Part shown: piece after piece, positions 4,969-10,550 of the stretch | Layout: each line of letters begins with the position of its first letter | Numbering within the stretch: position 1 is the stretch's first letter | Source of the DNA: OMOG01 sp041485845 | Lineage (GTDB): Bacteria; Acidobacteriota; Terriglobia; Bryobacterales; Bryobacteraceae | Direction of reading: 5' to 3' | NCBI GenBank assembly: GCA_041485845.1 | Contig: JBGPKH010000288.1 | Location: 1 to 10,550, forward strand | Length of the DNA: 10,550 nt | Made by a program: the position numbers and the translations under genes | Notes under the pieces: model-generated | Told to the model about the DNA's origin: nothing | Databases searched by the model: none | The model's input: the letters and a program-made list of their open reading frames with translations, nothing else

Positions 4969-7598
4969 GGGAGCCTGCGCTTCAGGTCGTCGAAGAAGTT
5001 TAGCAGGAAGTCGGCGTGCGCCGCGACCAGGCCGCCTTTCGTAAAGTCCGGCAGGGCGATGATGACCGCGCGTTTGCCATCGGGATGCACATCGAAATCC
5101 TGAAAATTGCCGGTCATGTAGAGCAGGGCGCTCGACCATTCGCGCGGCCGGCCGGGCACGAACGCGGCGCCGGAAGCGGTGTAATCGGCCGCCATGATAT
5201 ACCCCATCGCGTTGCGGAAGAACAGTTGTTTGCCGTTGCGCGCCCAGACCGGGAAGCGGCCCTGGCCGTTCGAGATCTGCCATTTGCCACCGCTGGCCGG
5301 CGCGGCTCCCGGACGATAGGGCCGCACGTAAACTTGGGGCTCGCCCGATTCCGCCGACGTGTAGGCCAGCCAGCGTCCGTCGGGCGAAAAGGCGGGGTCG
5401 ACTTCATTGGCGGGGGTTGCCCGAAAGACTTCCGGCTTTCCGGGCGCGGGCCGGTCGGGCTCGCTGACATCGAGCGGCAGGATCCAGATGTTACGGACCT
5501 TGTCTGGTGTGTTCTGGTGGAATGCCAGACGGAGCCGGCGCGGACCATCGATGGCCGCAAAAGACCACGGGGTGGGGGCCGGATCCCCTTCCAGGATGCG
5601 AGCCGGCTGGCCGGATCCGTCCGAGCGAGTCCACCATATGCCGCCCTTTCCCGCGTAGACGAGATACTTGCCATCGGGCGTCCAGACCGGATGGCGGTTG
5701 ATGCCGGCCGGGTCGAAAGTGATCCGCGTGGTGGTATCGCGTTCGACGTCGTAAACGGAGAGATCGTTGTTGCTAGAGAAGGCCAGGCGCTTGCCGTCGG
5801 GGGAGAGCCGCAGGCTGATTCCGGCGACGCCGTTGATCCTCTGCTGCACGCCGGTACTGTCCAGCCATGCCAGGGGCTGCTCGGCCGAACCCGGCTTTCC
5901 GCTTTCGTAGACCAGCGTTCCGGTGAGGGAGAAATCGAAGTGGCCGGCTCCCTGCTGTGGAAAGCCCTTCACCTCTTCGAGCAGCGGCACCGGCGCTCCC
6001 TGGGTTTCCAGGCGGGAGAGATCGAAACGGACACCGTACATCGTGCCCTGGTGGAGATAGAGCAAGTGGCCAGTGGGAAGGTAACGGCCGAAATAGCCGC
6101 CGCGAAGCACCGTTTTCCGCTGCAAGGTCTTCAGCGAGACCACGTCCAGGGCGGCATTGTCGAAGCTGGTTGTGCCGATCGGGCTGGCAGTCAGCAGGAT
6201 TCTGTCATCGCCGGGTAGAGGCTGGGGCCAGCGCCGAAAAGTAAGATCGGTGTGAATCCGCTGCGGCGTGCCGCCTGCTTCAGGCACGCGCATCAGGTTG
6301 AAGCCGTCCAGGAACACGATAGTTCCGTCCGTAAGCCATGCCGCTCCGTAGTTCTCGGAAGAGTCGCATAGGGTGATGGGCGTGCCCCCCTGGACGGAAA
6401 TCTTCTTCAACTTCCCGCCGGCGAAGAAGCCGATCCACTGCCCGTCCGGCGAGAAGAAGGCGAAGGAGTTGCCTTCGGTTCCCGAGAGCACCGTCGCCTT
6501 GGCTTGATCGAGCAACCGGGTCGCCAGCACGAAGCCATTCGGGCTGCGCGCGCGGAACACAACGCGGCGGCCGTCGGGAGAGAGGATCGCGATCATCTGG
6601 GGTCCGCCGACCGCATCCGGCGACAGTTCTGCGCTGAAGCGGATCAGGGGCCGATCGGTCTGGCGAGCGGCGCGCCACCAACCGGCGCCGAGGATGGCGG
6701 CCACGAGGATCGCAGCAGCCGCGGCGATCCACGGAGCTTTCGAAAACTTGGACGGCGCGGCTGGAGCCGCCGGCGCGTCGTCGAGCAGCAGGCGCGCATC
6801 GCCGATGTCGCGCATGCGTCGGCGCGGGTCGCGCTCCAGGCAGGAACGGAGCAGGCGGCGGAAGCGCGGGGGAACGGGTTCGAGATTGAGGTCCTGCCGC
6901 AGGACGGAGGCGAGCGTATCGGAGACGCTGGGCCCGGCGAAGAGCATGCGGCCGGTGAGCAGCTCATAGACGACCACGCCGAAGGCCCAGATGTCGGCGC
7001 GTTTGTCGACTTCGTGGCCGCGCGCCTGCTCGGGAGCCATGTAGGCCGCGGTGCCCATGATGGCGCCGGCGACGGTGGCGCGCATGGTGAGGGTGGGGGA
7101 CCGGGCGGGGTCGCCGGGTTCGCAGGCTGAAGCCTGCGCCACCTTCGCCAGCCCAAAGTCCAGCACCTTGACTGCACCTTCGGGAGTGAGCTTGATGTTT
7201 GCCGGTTTGAGATCGCGATGGATGATTCCCTTTTCGTGGGCGTACTCCAGCGCGTCGATGAGCTGGTGGACCACGGGCAGCGCCTGTTCCTCGGGCAGGG
7301 GGCCGGCGAGCGTGGCGCCCTCGACCAGTTCCATGACCAGGGAGCGATCTTCGACCCCGTAGATGGCGGCGATGTTGGGGTGGTTGAGCGACGCCAGCAC
7401 CTGCGCTTCGCGGGTGAAGCGGGCGAGGCGGTCGGGATCCTGCGCGAAGGAGTCGGGGAGAATTTTGATGGCGACGTCGCGATTCAGTTTGGTGTCGGTG
7501 GCGCGATAGACCGCGCCCATGCCTCCCTCGCCGAGCTTGCCGGTGATGCGATAGTGCGCGATGGTCTGCTGCGGGCTCATCGGATCGAGTTCTGACAT
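4965..7598 (-). CDS. Transmembrane Ser/Thr protein kinase with PD40 beta-propeller
   Basis: An 877-residue paralogue of the next gene. Kinase features: GEGGMGAVY (23-31), K45 in DVAIKIL, helix-C E64, HRDLKPAN with D129, DFG 147-149, APE 188-190 and DIWAFG (202-207), so it should be catalytically active. One helix (about 289-308, PWIAAAAAILVAAILGAGWW) precedes a propeller with SPDGRR, SPDGQW, SPDGKR, TPDGKY and SPDGRW motifs, ending FLLNFFDDLKRRLP. Start: ATG at 7598 with AAGGTGAT centred about 8 bases upstream; M7 (ATG 7580) is a weaker alternative. It is the first gene of a two-kinase unit; the next kinase starts inside its stop codon. Between DFGLAK and the activation-segment SPT it carries AQASACE (154-160), encoded by an 18-base palindrome, where the paralogue has a different sequence. 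A perfect TC repeat lies 91 bases upstream of the start codon. Topology and sensing role are inferred from the architecture. Confidence 0.93.
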   Translation of the reverse strand: MSELDPMSPQQTIAHYRITGKLGEGGMGAVYRATDTKLNRDVAIKILPDSFAQDPDRLARFTREAQVLASLNHPNIAAIYGVEDRSLVMELVEGATLAGPLPEEQALPVVHQLIDALEYAHEKGIIHRDLKPANIKLTPEGAVKVLDFGLAKVAQASACEPGDPARSPTLTMRATVAGAIMGTAAYMAPEQARGHEVDKRADIWAFGVVVYELLTGRMLFAGPSVSDTLASVLRQDLNLEPVPPRFRRLLRSCLERDPRRRMRDIGDARLLLDDAPAAPAAPSKFSKAPWIAAAAAILVAAILGAGWWRAARQTDRPLIRFSAELSPDAVGGPQMIAILSPDGRRVVFRARSPNGFVLATRLLDQAKATVLSGTEGNSFAFFSPDGQWIGFFAGGKLKKISVQGGTPITLCDSSENYGAAWLTDGTIVFLDGFNLMRVPEAGGTPQRIHTDLTFRRWPQPLPGDDRILLTASPIGTTSFDNAALDVVSLKTLQRKTVLRGGYFGRYLPTGHLLYLHQGTMYGVRFDLSRLETQGAPVPLLEEVKGFPQQGAGHFDFSLTGTLVYESGKPGSAEQPLAWLDSTGVQQRINGVAGISLRLSPDGKRLAFSSNNDLSVYDVERDTTTRITFDPAGINRHPVWTPDGKYLVYAGKGGIWWTRSDGSGQPARILEGDPAPTPWSFAAIDGPRRLRLAFHQNTPDKVRNIWILPLDVSEPDRPAPGKPEVFRATPANEVDPAFSPDGRWLAYTSAESGEPQVYVRPYRPGAAPASGGKWQISNGQGRFPVWARNGKQLFFRNAMGYIMAADYTASGAAFVPGRPREWSSALLYMTGNFQDFDVHPDGKRAVIIALPDFTKGGLVAAHADFLLNFFDDLKRRLP
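7121..7138. repeat. Palindromic repeat inside kinase coding sequence
   Basis: CGCAGGCT (7121-7128) and AGCCTGCG (7131-7138) form a perfect 8-base stem around GA. The core is related to the intergenic hairpins at 972-1007 (G-C-A-GG-Y-T arms). Here it lies within an open frame and encodes AQASACE in the activation segment of the kinase, at a place where the neighbouring paralogue diverges. I infer insertion of a mobile palindromic unit, or gene conversion carrying one, that kept the frame. Confidence 0.6.
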
Positions 7599-7822
7599 GG
7601 TATCACCTTCGGGGGCCGTAGGATGACGCCTGGAAGGACCGGCAGGGCCGCGTGCGACACAGGGCTGCAGTTGAGGAAGGCGCCGGGGCGAGAGAGAGAG
7701 AGAGAGAGAGAGAGAACGGAGCGCCTAGTGAGTATTCGGTAAGTTAATTCTCTGGGTGTCGTGAATTGAAAAAAAGGCTGAACGCTCGTGACCAGGTTCC
7801 ATGCGACACGTGCCCCGCATCA
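7599..7822. other. Intergenic leader of the two-kinase unit
   Basis: This 224-base gap lies between the antitoxin stop codon and the first complete kinase. It holds the kinase ribosome site (AAGGTGAT, near 7602-7609), the GA/TC tract at 7690-7715 and an AT-richer stretch at about 7731-7776. A promoter for the kinase unit should be here, but I find no convincing -35/-10 pair; AATACT (minus strand, near 7734) is the best -10-like hexamer and its -35 is poor. Seven A residues on the plus strand (7769-7775) give a T tract after the antitoxin gene, but no good stem precedes it. No ORF in the gap looks real. Confidence 0.5.
7690..7715. repeat. Perfect (GA)13 dinucleotide tract
   Basis: Thirteen uninterrupted GA units on the plus strand, TC on the coding strand, begin 91 bases upstream of the kinase start codon. 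Long dinucleotide tracts are rare in bacterial genomes and slip readily in replication. Its place between the probable promoter and the start codon would let length changes alter promoter spacing or the RNA leader rather than the reading frame. Confidence 0.9.
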
Positions 7823-8155
7823 TCACGCGGCCAGGACCTCCGCGGAAGCCAACGCATTCAGCAACACTTGCTGGATATAGGTTTCATCGTCCAGCCCGGC
7901 TTGGACAGCGAGTTGGTGAAAACGATTCCGATCCTCATCGGACACGCTGGCAATCAGCGCTTTTGCCGCCTCCCTGGCGGCAAGCGCCCGCTTGGCCGCG
8001 CGAATGACCCGGCGGCCTCGCTCGGTGTCGGAAGCTCGCTTCACGCGACCATCCTTCAGGCCCTGCACGAAGTCTTCCTCTACCTCGTCGCGGTGGTCAT
8101 ACCACCACTGGGCTTCCTGCTCTTCGTTTTCAAAAAGTGGAATCGTCAGACTCAT
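7823..8155 (-). CDS. CopG-type antitoxin partner of BrnT
   Basis: A 110-residue, highly charged protein starting MSLTIPLFENEEQEAQWWYD and ending LNALASAEVLAA. The N-terminal I-P-x-F-x-x-E-x-E-x-x-x-WW pattern and the C-terminal segment SVSDEDRNRFHQLAVQAGL followed by DDETYIQQVLLNAL (about residues 71-102) match the RHH-type CopG antitoxins usually found next to BrnT/DUF497 toxins. The C-terminal part would be the strand-helix-helix that dimerises and binds DNA; the N-terminal part would cover the toxin. The frame is open further upstream to 8320, but the ATG at 8155 is preferred: it has GGGGA six bases upstream, and its ATGA overlaps the end of the restored toxin frame (8152), as expected for this cassette type. 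This gene looks intact. It may repress the cassette promoter. It is not the classic BrnA sequence, so no symbol is given. Confidence 0.85.
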   Translation of the reverse strand: MSLTIPLFENEEQEAQWWYDHRDEVEEDFVQGLKDGRVKRASDTERGRRVIRAAKRALAAREAAKALIASVSDEDRNRFHQLAVQAGLDDETYIQQVLLNALASAEVLAA

Positions 8156-8438
8156 ACAGATCCCCGGCTCTTGCTCCTCAGATACATTTCGATGTGGCGC
8201 TTGCTGGCATCGTAAGCGGTAATCACGCGAGTTTCTCTCCGCGATCCGTGCTGACAACCAACAGCCAGCGCCCATTGTTCGTCCGCCCGACGCTCCGGAA
8301 ACGTTCCTCTTCACCGACATATTCCCAACCTGCTTCGAGGGGATTATTGGCCAGCGCCTCTTGTGCCTCTTCCGGCGTCACGCCGTGGCGGGCGATGTGG
8401 CCCATGTTCGCCTGGTCCCATTCGAATCCATCCGCCAC
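8152..8438 (-). pseudogene. brnT: BrnT-family (DUF497) toxin, one-base frameshift
   Basis: From a GTG at 8438 the frame encodes 71 residues with clear BrnT/DUF497 features: FEWDQANMGHIARHGVTPEE (5-24), ALANNPLE, EEERFRSVGRT (43-53) and WLLVVSTDRGEK, then stops at 8223. Immediately downstream another frame gives RVITAYDASKRHIEMYL and ends at 8152, which is the normal C-terminal strand and helix of the family (a V-I-T/S-A-x-x-A-S-x-x-E/H pattern). One extra base near 8228-8231 (CTCGCG to CTCCGCG) would restore a 95-residue toxin, a normal length. BrnT is a ribonuclease that blocks translation and is neutralised by the following antitoxin. As written the toxin lacks its C-terminal quarter and is probably inactive; a sequencing error is an equal possibility. 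The start has no clear ribosome site, and a stop codon two codons upstream forbids a longer start. A GATAAT hexamer lies close upstream. Confidence 0.82.
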
Positions 8439-8444
8439 AACTTA

Positions 8445-8540
8445 TTATCGCTGTTTCGAAAACAACGTATCGCCAGGGCAGGACTCCCGAAAGCCGGCGG
8501 GTGACAGACCACAAGAACCGATGGTCTGTCCCACGGTCAT
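8445..8540 (-). pseudogene. 31-codon ORF, possible remnant of a kinase start
   Basis: An ATG at 8540 overlaps the TGA of the upstream kinase (ATGA), the same junction that joins the two complete kinases at 4968. The first residues, MTVGQTIG, align without gaps to the starts of the other two (MSPQQTIAHYRI counted from M7, and MTPPSTIAHYRI), sharing the T-I at positions 6-7. After that the sequence is unrelated and stops seven bases before the toxin start codon. It may be the stump of a fourth kinase whose body was lost or replaced by the toxin cassette. Against this, part of the resemblance lies inside an inverted repeat (8503-8530). Expression as a coupled leader peptide is possible but unsupported. 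Confidence 0.4.
8503..8530. repeat. Inverted repeat just after the partial kinase gene
   Basis: GACAGACCA (8503-8511) pairs perfectly with TGGTCTGTC (8522-8530) across a 10-base loop. It begins seven bases after the kinase stop codon on the coding strand. The 9-bp stem could protect the 3' end of the kinase message or weakly terminate, but no T tract follows. It may also belong to a dispersed palindromic repeat family. Confidence 0.6.
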
Positions 8541-10550
8541 GGCAGTTTGCGCTTCAGCTCGTCGAAGAAGTTCAGCAGGAAGGTGACGTGAACGGAGCCC
8601 TGGTCGTCGCCCGGCACTCGGGACAGGGTCACGATAAAGCGTTTCCCGTCCGGCGCAATGTCGAAACTGGAGCCGCCCAGCCCGGCCGCCAGCGGGGTCG
8701 GCGCCCACTGGCGTGGCTTGTCCGGCGCGAAGGAGTCCCCGCGGACCTGCCAGGCGGCTACCATCAGGCGCCCCTCCGGACTGAGATAGAACAGCTCCCG
8801 GCCGCTGCGCGACCAGAGGGGGAAGCGGCCTCCGGCGTTGGAAACCTGCCACCTGCCGCCGGAAGCTCCGGCGGGGAATGGGCGGACAAAGACCTGCGAC
8901 CCCCCGCCTTCGGACACCGAATATGCAATCCAGCGGCCGTCCGGGGAGAAAGCGGCATCGGTCACGCCGATGGGGTCGCGCAAAAACAGCTCCGGAGTTC
9001 CCGGCCGGGGCTGGTCGGGGTTGCTCAAGTCCAGCGGCAGCGTCCAGATTTCGGGTGCGCCGCTCCCGTTTTGTTGGGAAAACGCGAGCCAGCGCCCGTC
9101 GGGTGAAAAAGATGTCGGAGAGAGATGGGGATTGTCTTTGGCAGTGAACAGCTTCCGCGGCTGGCCGGAACCATCGGCGCGAATCCACCAGATCGCATTC
9201 TGGCCGGCGGAGCTTGTGGCATAAGCGAGGTGCTTTCCGTCGGGCGCCCACACGCAGAACTGGTTCCCCTCGGCGGGGGCAAAGGTCAGTTTCGTGGAGG
9301 CCGCGCGCAGCCGATCGTACACCGCGATGTCGAAGTTGATCGAGCCCGCCAGCAGCTTGCCGTCCGGAGAGAGCTTGGGCGTCAGGAACGCGGACGGAGT
9401 GATCCACAGCGGCTCCGTTTTCCCGGAGGAATCGAGCCACAGGAGGTTCCAGACGTTACTGCCTGCCTTGCCGTTCAGGTACACGAACGTCCCGGTCTCG
9501 GAGAAATCCAACTGCCCGGCGCCCGATACGGCGGCGCCCGAGACATCGTTCAACAAGGGAGTCGGGACGCCGCGGGTCTCCAGGCGCTGGATATCGAACG
9601 GCACGGCAAACAGGGTTCCCTGGCGCACATAGATGAGGTGGCCGCTGGGCAGGTAGCGGGCGAAGTAGCCGCCGCGATGGACCGTCTTCACCTGCCCCGT
9701 CTTGAGCGTGAGCACGTCGATGTTGGCATCCTCATAGCCCGTTCCCATCGCGCCCGTGCCGGCGGTGAAGAGGACCAGTTGTCCTTTGGCCAGAACCTGC
9801 GGCCAGCGCCAACTCCGCTCGCCGTGGTCTTCGGGCTTGCCCAAAATCTCGGGCTTTCCACCGGCGGCGGGCACGCGGAAGAGGCGCTGGCCATCGAGAT
9901 TCGCGACGATGTTGCCGTCTTCCCCCCAAGCCGCCCCGCGGGGTTGAGTCGTGAGGTCGCACACGGCCACTGCCGCGCCGCCCTGTACGGAGATGGTTTT
10001 CAGTTTTTGATCGGCGAAGAACCCGATCCACTGCCCGTCGGGCGAAAAAAAGGGATATTCGGCATTCTCGGTGCCTGCGAGGACGTTAGCTGAGGGCTGG
10101 TCGAGCAGCCGCGTGGCAAGCTGTGGGACGTTGCCGGCGCCGCGCACCAGGAGCACCAGGCGCTTGCCGTCGGGGGAAACGGCGGCGGTCAACGAGACGC
10201 CGCGGATGGAGTCCGGACCCAGATCGACGCTGAAGCGCATCATGGGGCGGTCCACTCGCCGTGTGGCGCGCCAGGCGACCCAGCTTGCGGCGAACAGGCC
10301 GAGCGCGAGAGCACCTGCAACAGCCCACGCGAGCGTCGCGCGGCGCGGCGCAGCCTCGACGGGGACTTCGGCGGCGCCGCCCGCGAGGATCTCGTCGAGC
10401 GCGATGCGCGCTTCGCCGATGTCGCGGAGACGGCGCTGTGGGTCCTTGTCGAGGCAGCGGAGGAGGAGTTTGCGGAGCGCCGCGGGAGTGGCCGCCGGCA
10501 GCGTGCCGAGTCTCCGGTTCCTTGAGCAGGACGGCCGCGAGAATCTCCGA
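8537..10550 (-). CDS. Transmembrane Ser/Thr protein kinase with PD40 propeller, partial, frameshifted
   Basis: Only the end of the kinase domain, the helix and the propeller are in the window. In the main frame the end of the kinase C-lobe reads LRKLLLRCLDKDPQRRLRD, then IGEARIALDE, matching the same place in the two complete paralogues (RRLLRSCLERDPRRRMRD and RKLLERCLQKDAKVRMRD). A helix follows (about 10334-10271, LAWAVAGALALGLFAASWV), then about 570 residues of propeller with SPDGKR, SPDGQW, SPDGKL, APDGKH, SPDGRW (twice) and APDGKR motifs, ending FLLNFFDELKRKLP. Upstream of about 10511 the main frame turns to nonsense, while the next frame gives SEILAAVLLKEPE, which is the expected preceding kinase helix; one extra base at about 10511 explains this. 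A 572-residue ORF starting at the GTG at 10255 is only an internal piece. The catalytic motifs lie outside the window. Function is inferred from the paralogues. Confidence 0.85.
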   Translation of the reverse strand, partial: RRFSRPSCSRNRRLGTLPAATPAALRKLLLRCLDKDPQRRLRDIGEARIALDEILAGGAAEVPVEAAPRRATLAWAVAGALALGLFAASWVAWRATRRVDRPMMRFSVDLGPDSIRGVSLTAAVSPDGKRLVLLVRGAGNVPQLATRLLDQPSANVLAGTENAEYPFFSPDGQWIGFFADQKLKTISVQGGAAVAVCDLTTQPRGAAWGEDGNIVANLDGQRLFRVPAAGGKPEILGKPEDHGERSWRWPQVLAKGQLVLFTAGTGAMGTGYEDANIDVLTLKTGQVKTVHRGGYFARYLPSGHLIYVRQGTLFAVPFDIQRLETRGVPTPLLNDVSGAAVSGAGQLDFSETGTFVYLNGKAGSNVWNLLWLDSSGKTEPLWITPSAFLTPKLSPDGKLLAGSINFDIAVYDRLRAASTKLTFAPAEGNQFCVWAPDGKHLAYATSSAGQNAIWWIRADGSGQPRKLFTAKDNPHLSPTSFSPDGRWLAFSQQNGSGAPEIWTLPLDLSNPDQPRPGTPELFLRDPIGVTDAAFSPDGRWIAYSVSEGGGSQVFVRPFPAGASGGRWQVSNAGGRFPLWSRSGRELFYLSPEGRLMVAAWQVRGDSFAPDKPRQWAPTPLAAGLGGSSFDIAPDGKRFIVTLSRVPGDDQGSVHVTFLLNFFDELKRKLP

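Noticed and set aside
4969..5283. N-terminal extension of the downstream kinase by 105 residues
   Set aside because: The extension overlaps the previous kinase's propeller in another frame, is low-complexity Arg/Pro-rich, and the kinase fold starts directly at the ATG at 4968, which forms an ATGA junction.
7769..7800. Intrinsic terminator after the antitoxin gene
   Set aside because: A seven-T tract is present on the minus strand, but only a 4-base stem can be drawn before it.
8156..8320. N-terminal extension of the antitoxin (165-codon version)
   Set aside because: The added 55 residues are the toxin gene read in another frame; the ATG at 8155 has a ribosome site and the expected overlap with the toxin end.
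8452..8464. TGTTT-CGA-AAACA palindrome as an antitoxin operator
   Set aside because: It lies upstream of the toxin start as an operator might, but it is single, short, and no clear promoter accompanies it.

Overview
The window is high-GC bacterial DNA in which every gene I can support lies on the minus strand, so reading order runs from high to low coordinates. Three paralogous membrane proteins dominate, each an N-terminal Hanks-type Ser/Thr kinase, one transmembrane helix and a PD40/TolB-like beta-propeller. This tandem architecture, with small palindromic repeats and decayed toxin genes, is typical of Acidobacteriota with expanded genomes (Solibacter/Bryobacterales-like). That assignment is inference; there is no rRNA or marker gene here.

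Layout in transcription order. (1) 10550-8537: a kinase-propeller protein whose N-terminal lobe lies outside the window, with an apparent one-base frameshift about 40 bases from the edge. (2) 8540-8445: a 31-codon ORF starting inside the kinase stop codon (ATGA), whose first residues resemble the starts of the other kinases and which overlaps an inverted repeat. (3) 8438-7823: a BrnT/DUF497-type toxin gene with a one-base deletion, followed by a CopG-type antitoxin gene overlapping the restored toxin frame by four bases. (4) 7822-7599: an intergenic stretch with a perfect 13-unit GA/TC dinucleotide tract. (5) 7598-2323: two complete kinase-propeller genes joined by an ATGA overlap. (6) 2297-2109: a decayed C-terminal piece of a PIN-domain (VapC-like) toxin. 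(7) 2119-185: a compact operon of an SPFH/band-7 membrane protein, a 55-residue ribbon-helix-helix (RHH) protein with a TTG start, and a two-helix membrane protein with DUF3592-like segments. A consensus-like promoter (TTGACA - 16 bases - TATCAT) precedes it, overlapped by three 8-base boxes spaced exactly 11 bases apart, a plausible operator for the RHH protein.

How they may work together: the kinases are probable surface-sensing receptors, with the catalytic domain in the cytoplasm and the propeller outside. The SPFH-RHH-DUF3592 operon looks like a self-repressed membrane-organisation or membrane-stress module. I see no sequence link between the two systems beyond adjacency. The first ~145 bases are almost pure G/C with long G runs and look like an assembly or sequencing artefact. 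Together with the two one-base frameshifts, this means draft sequence quality should be kept in mind.
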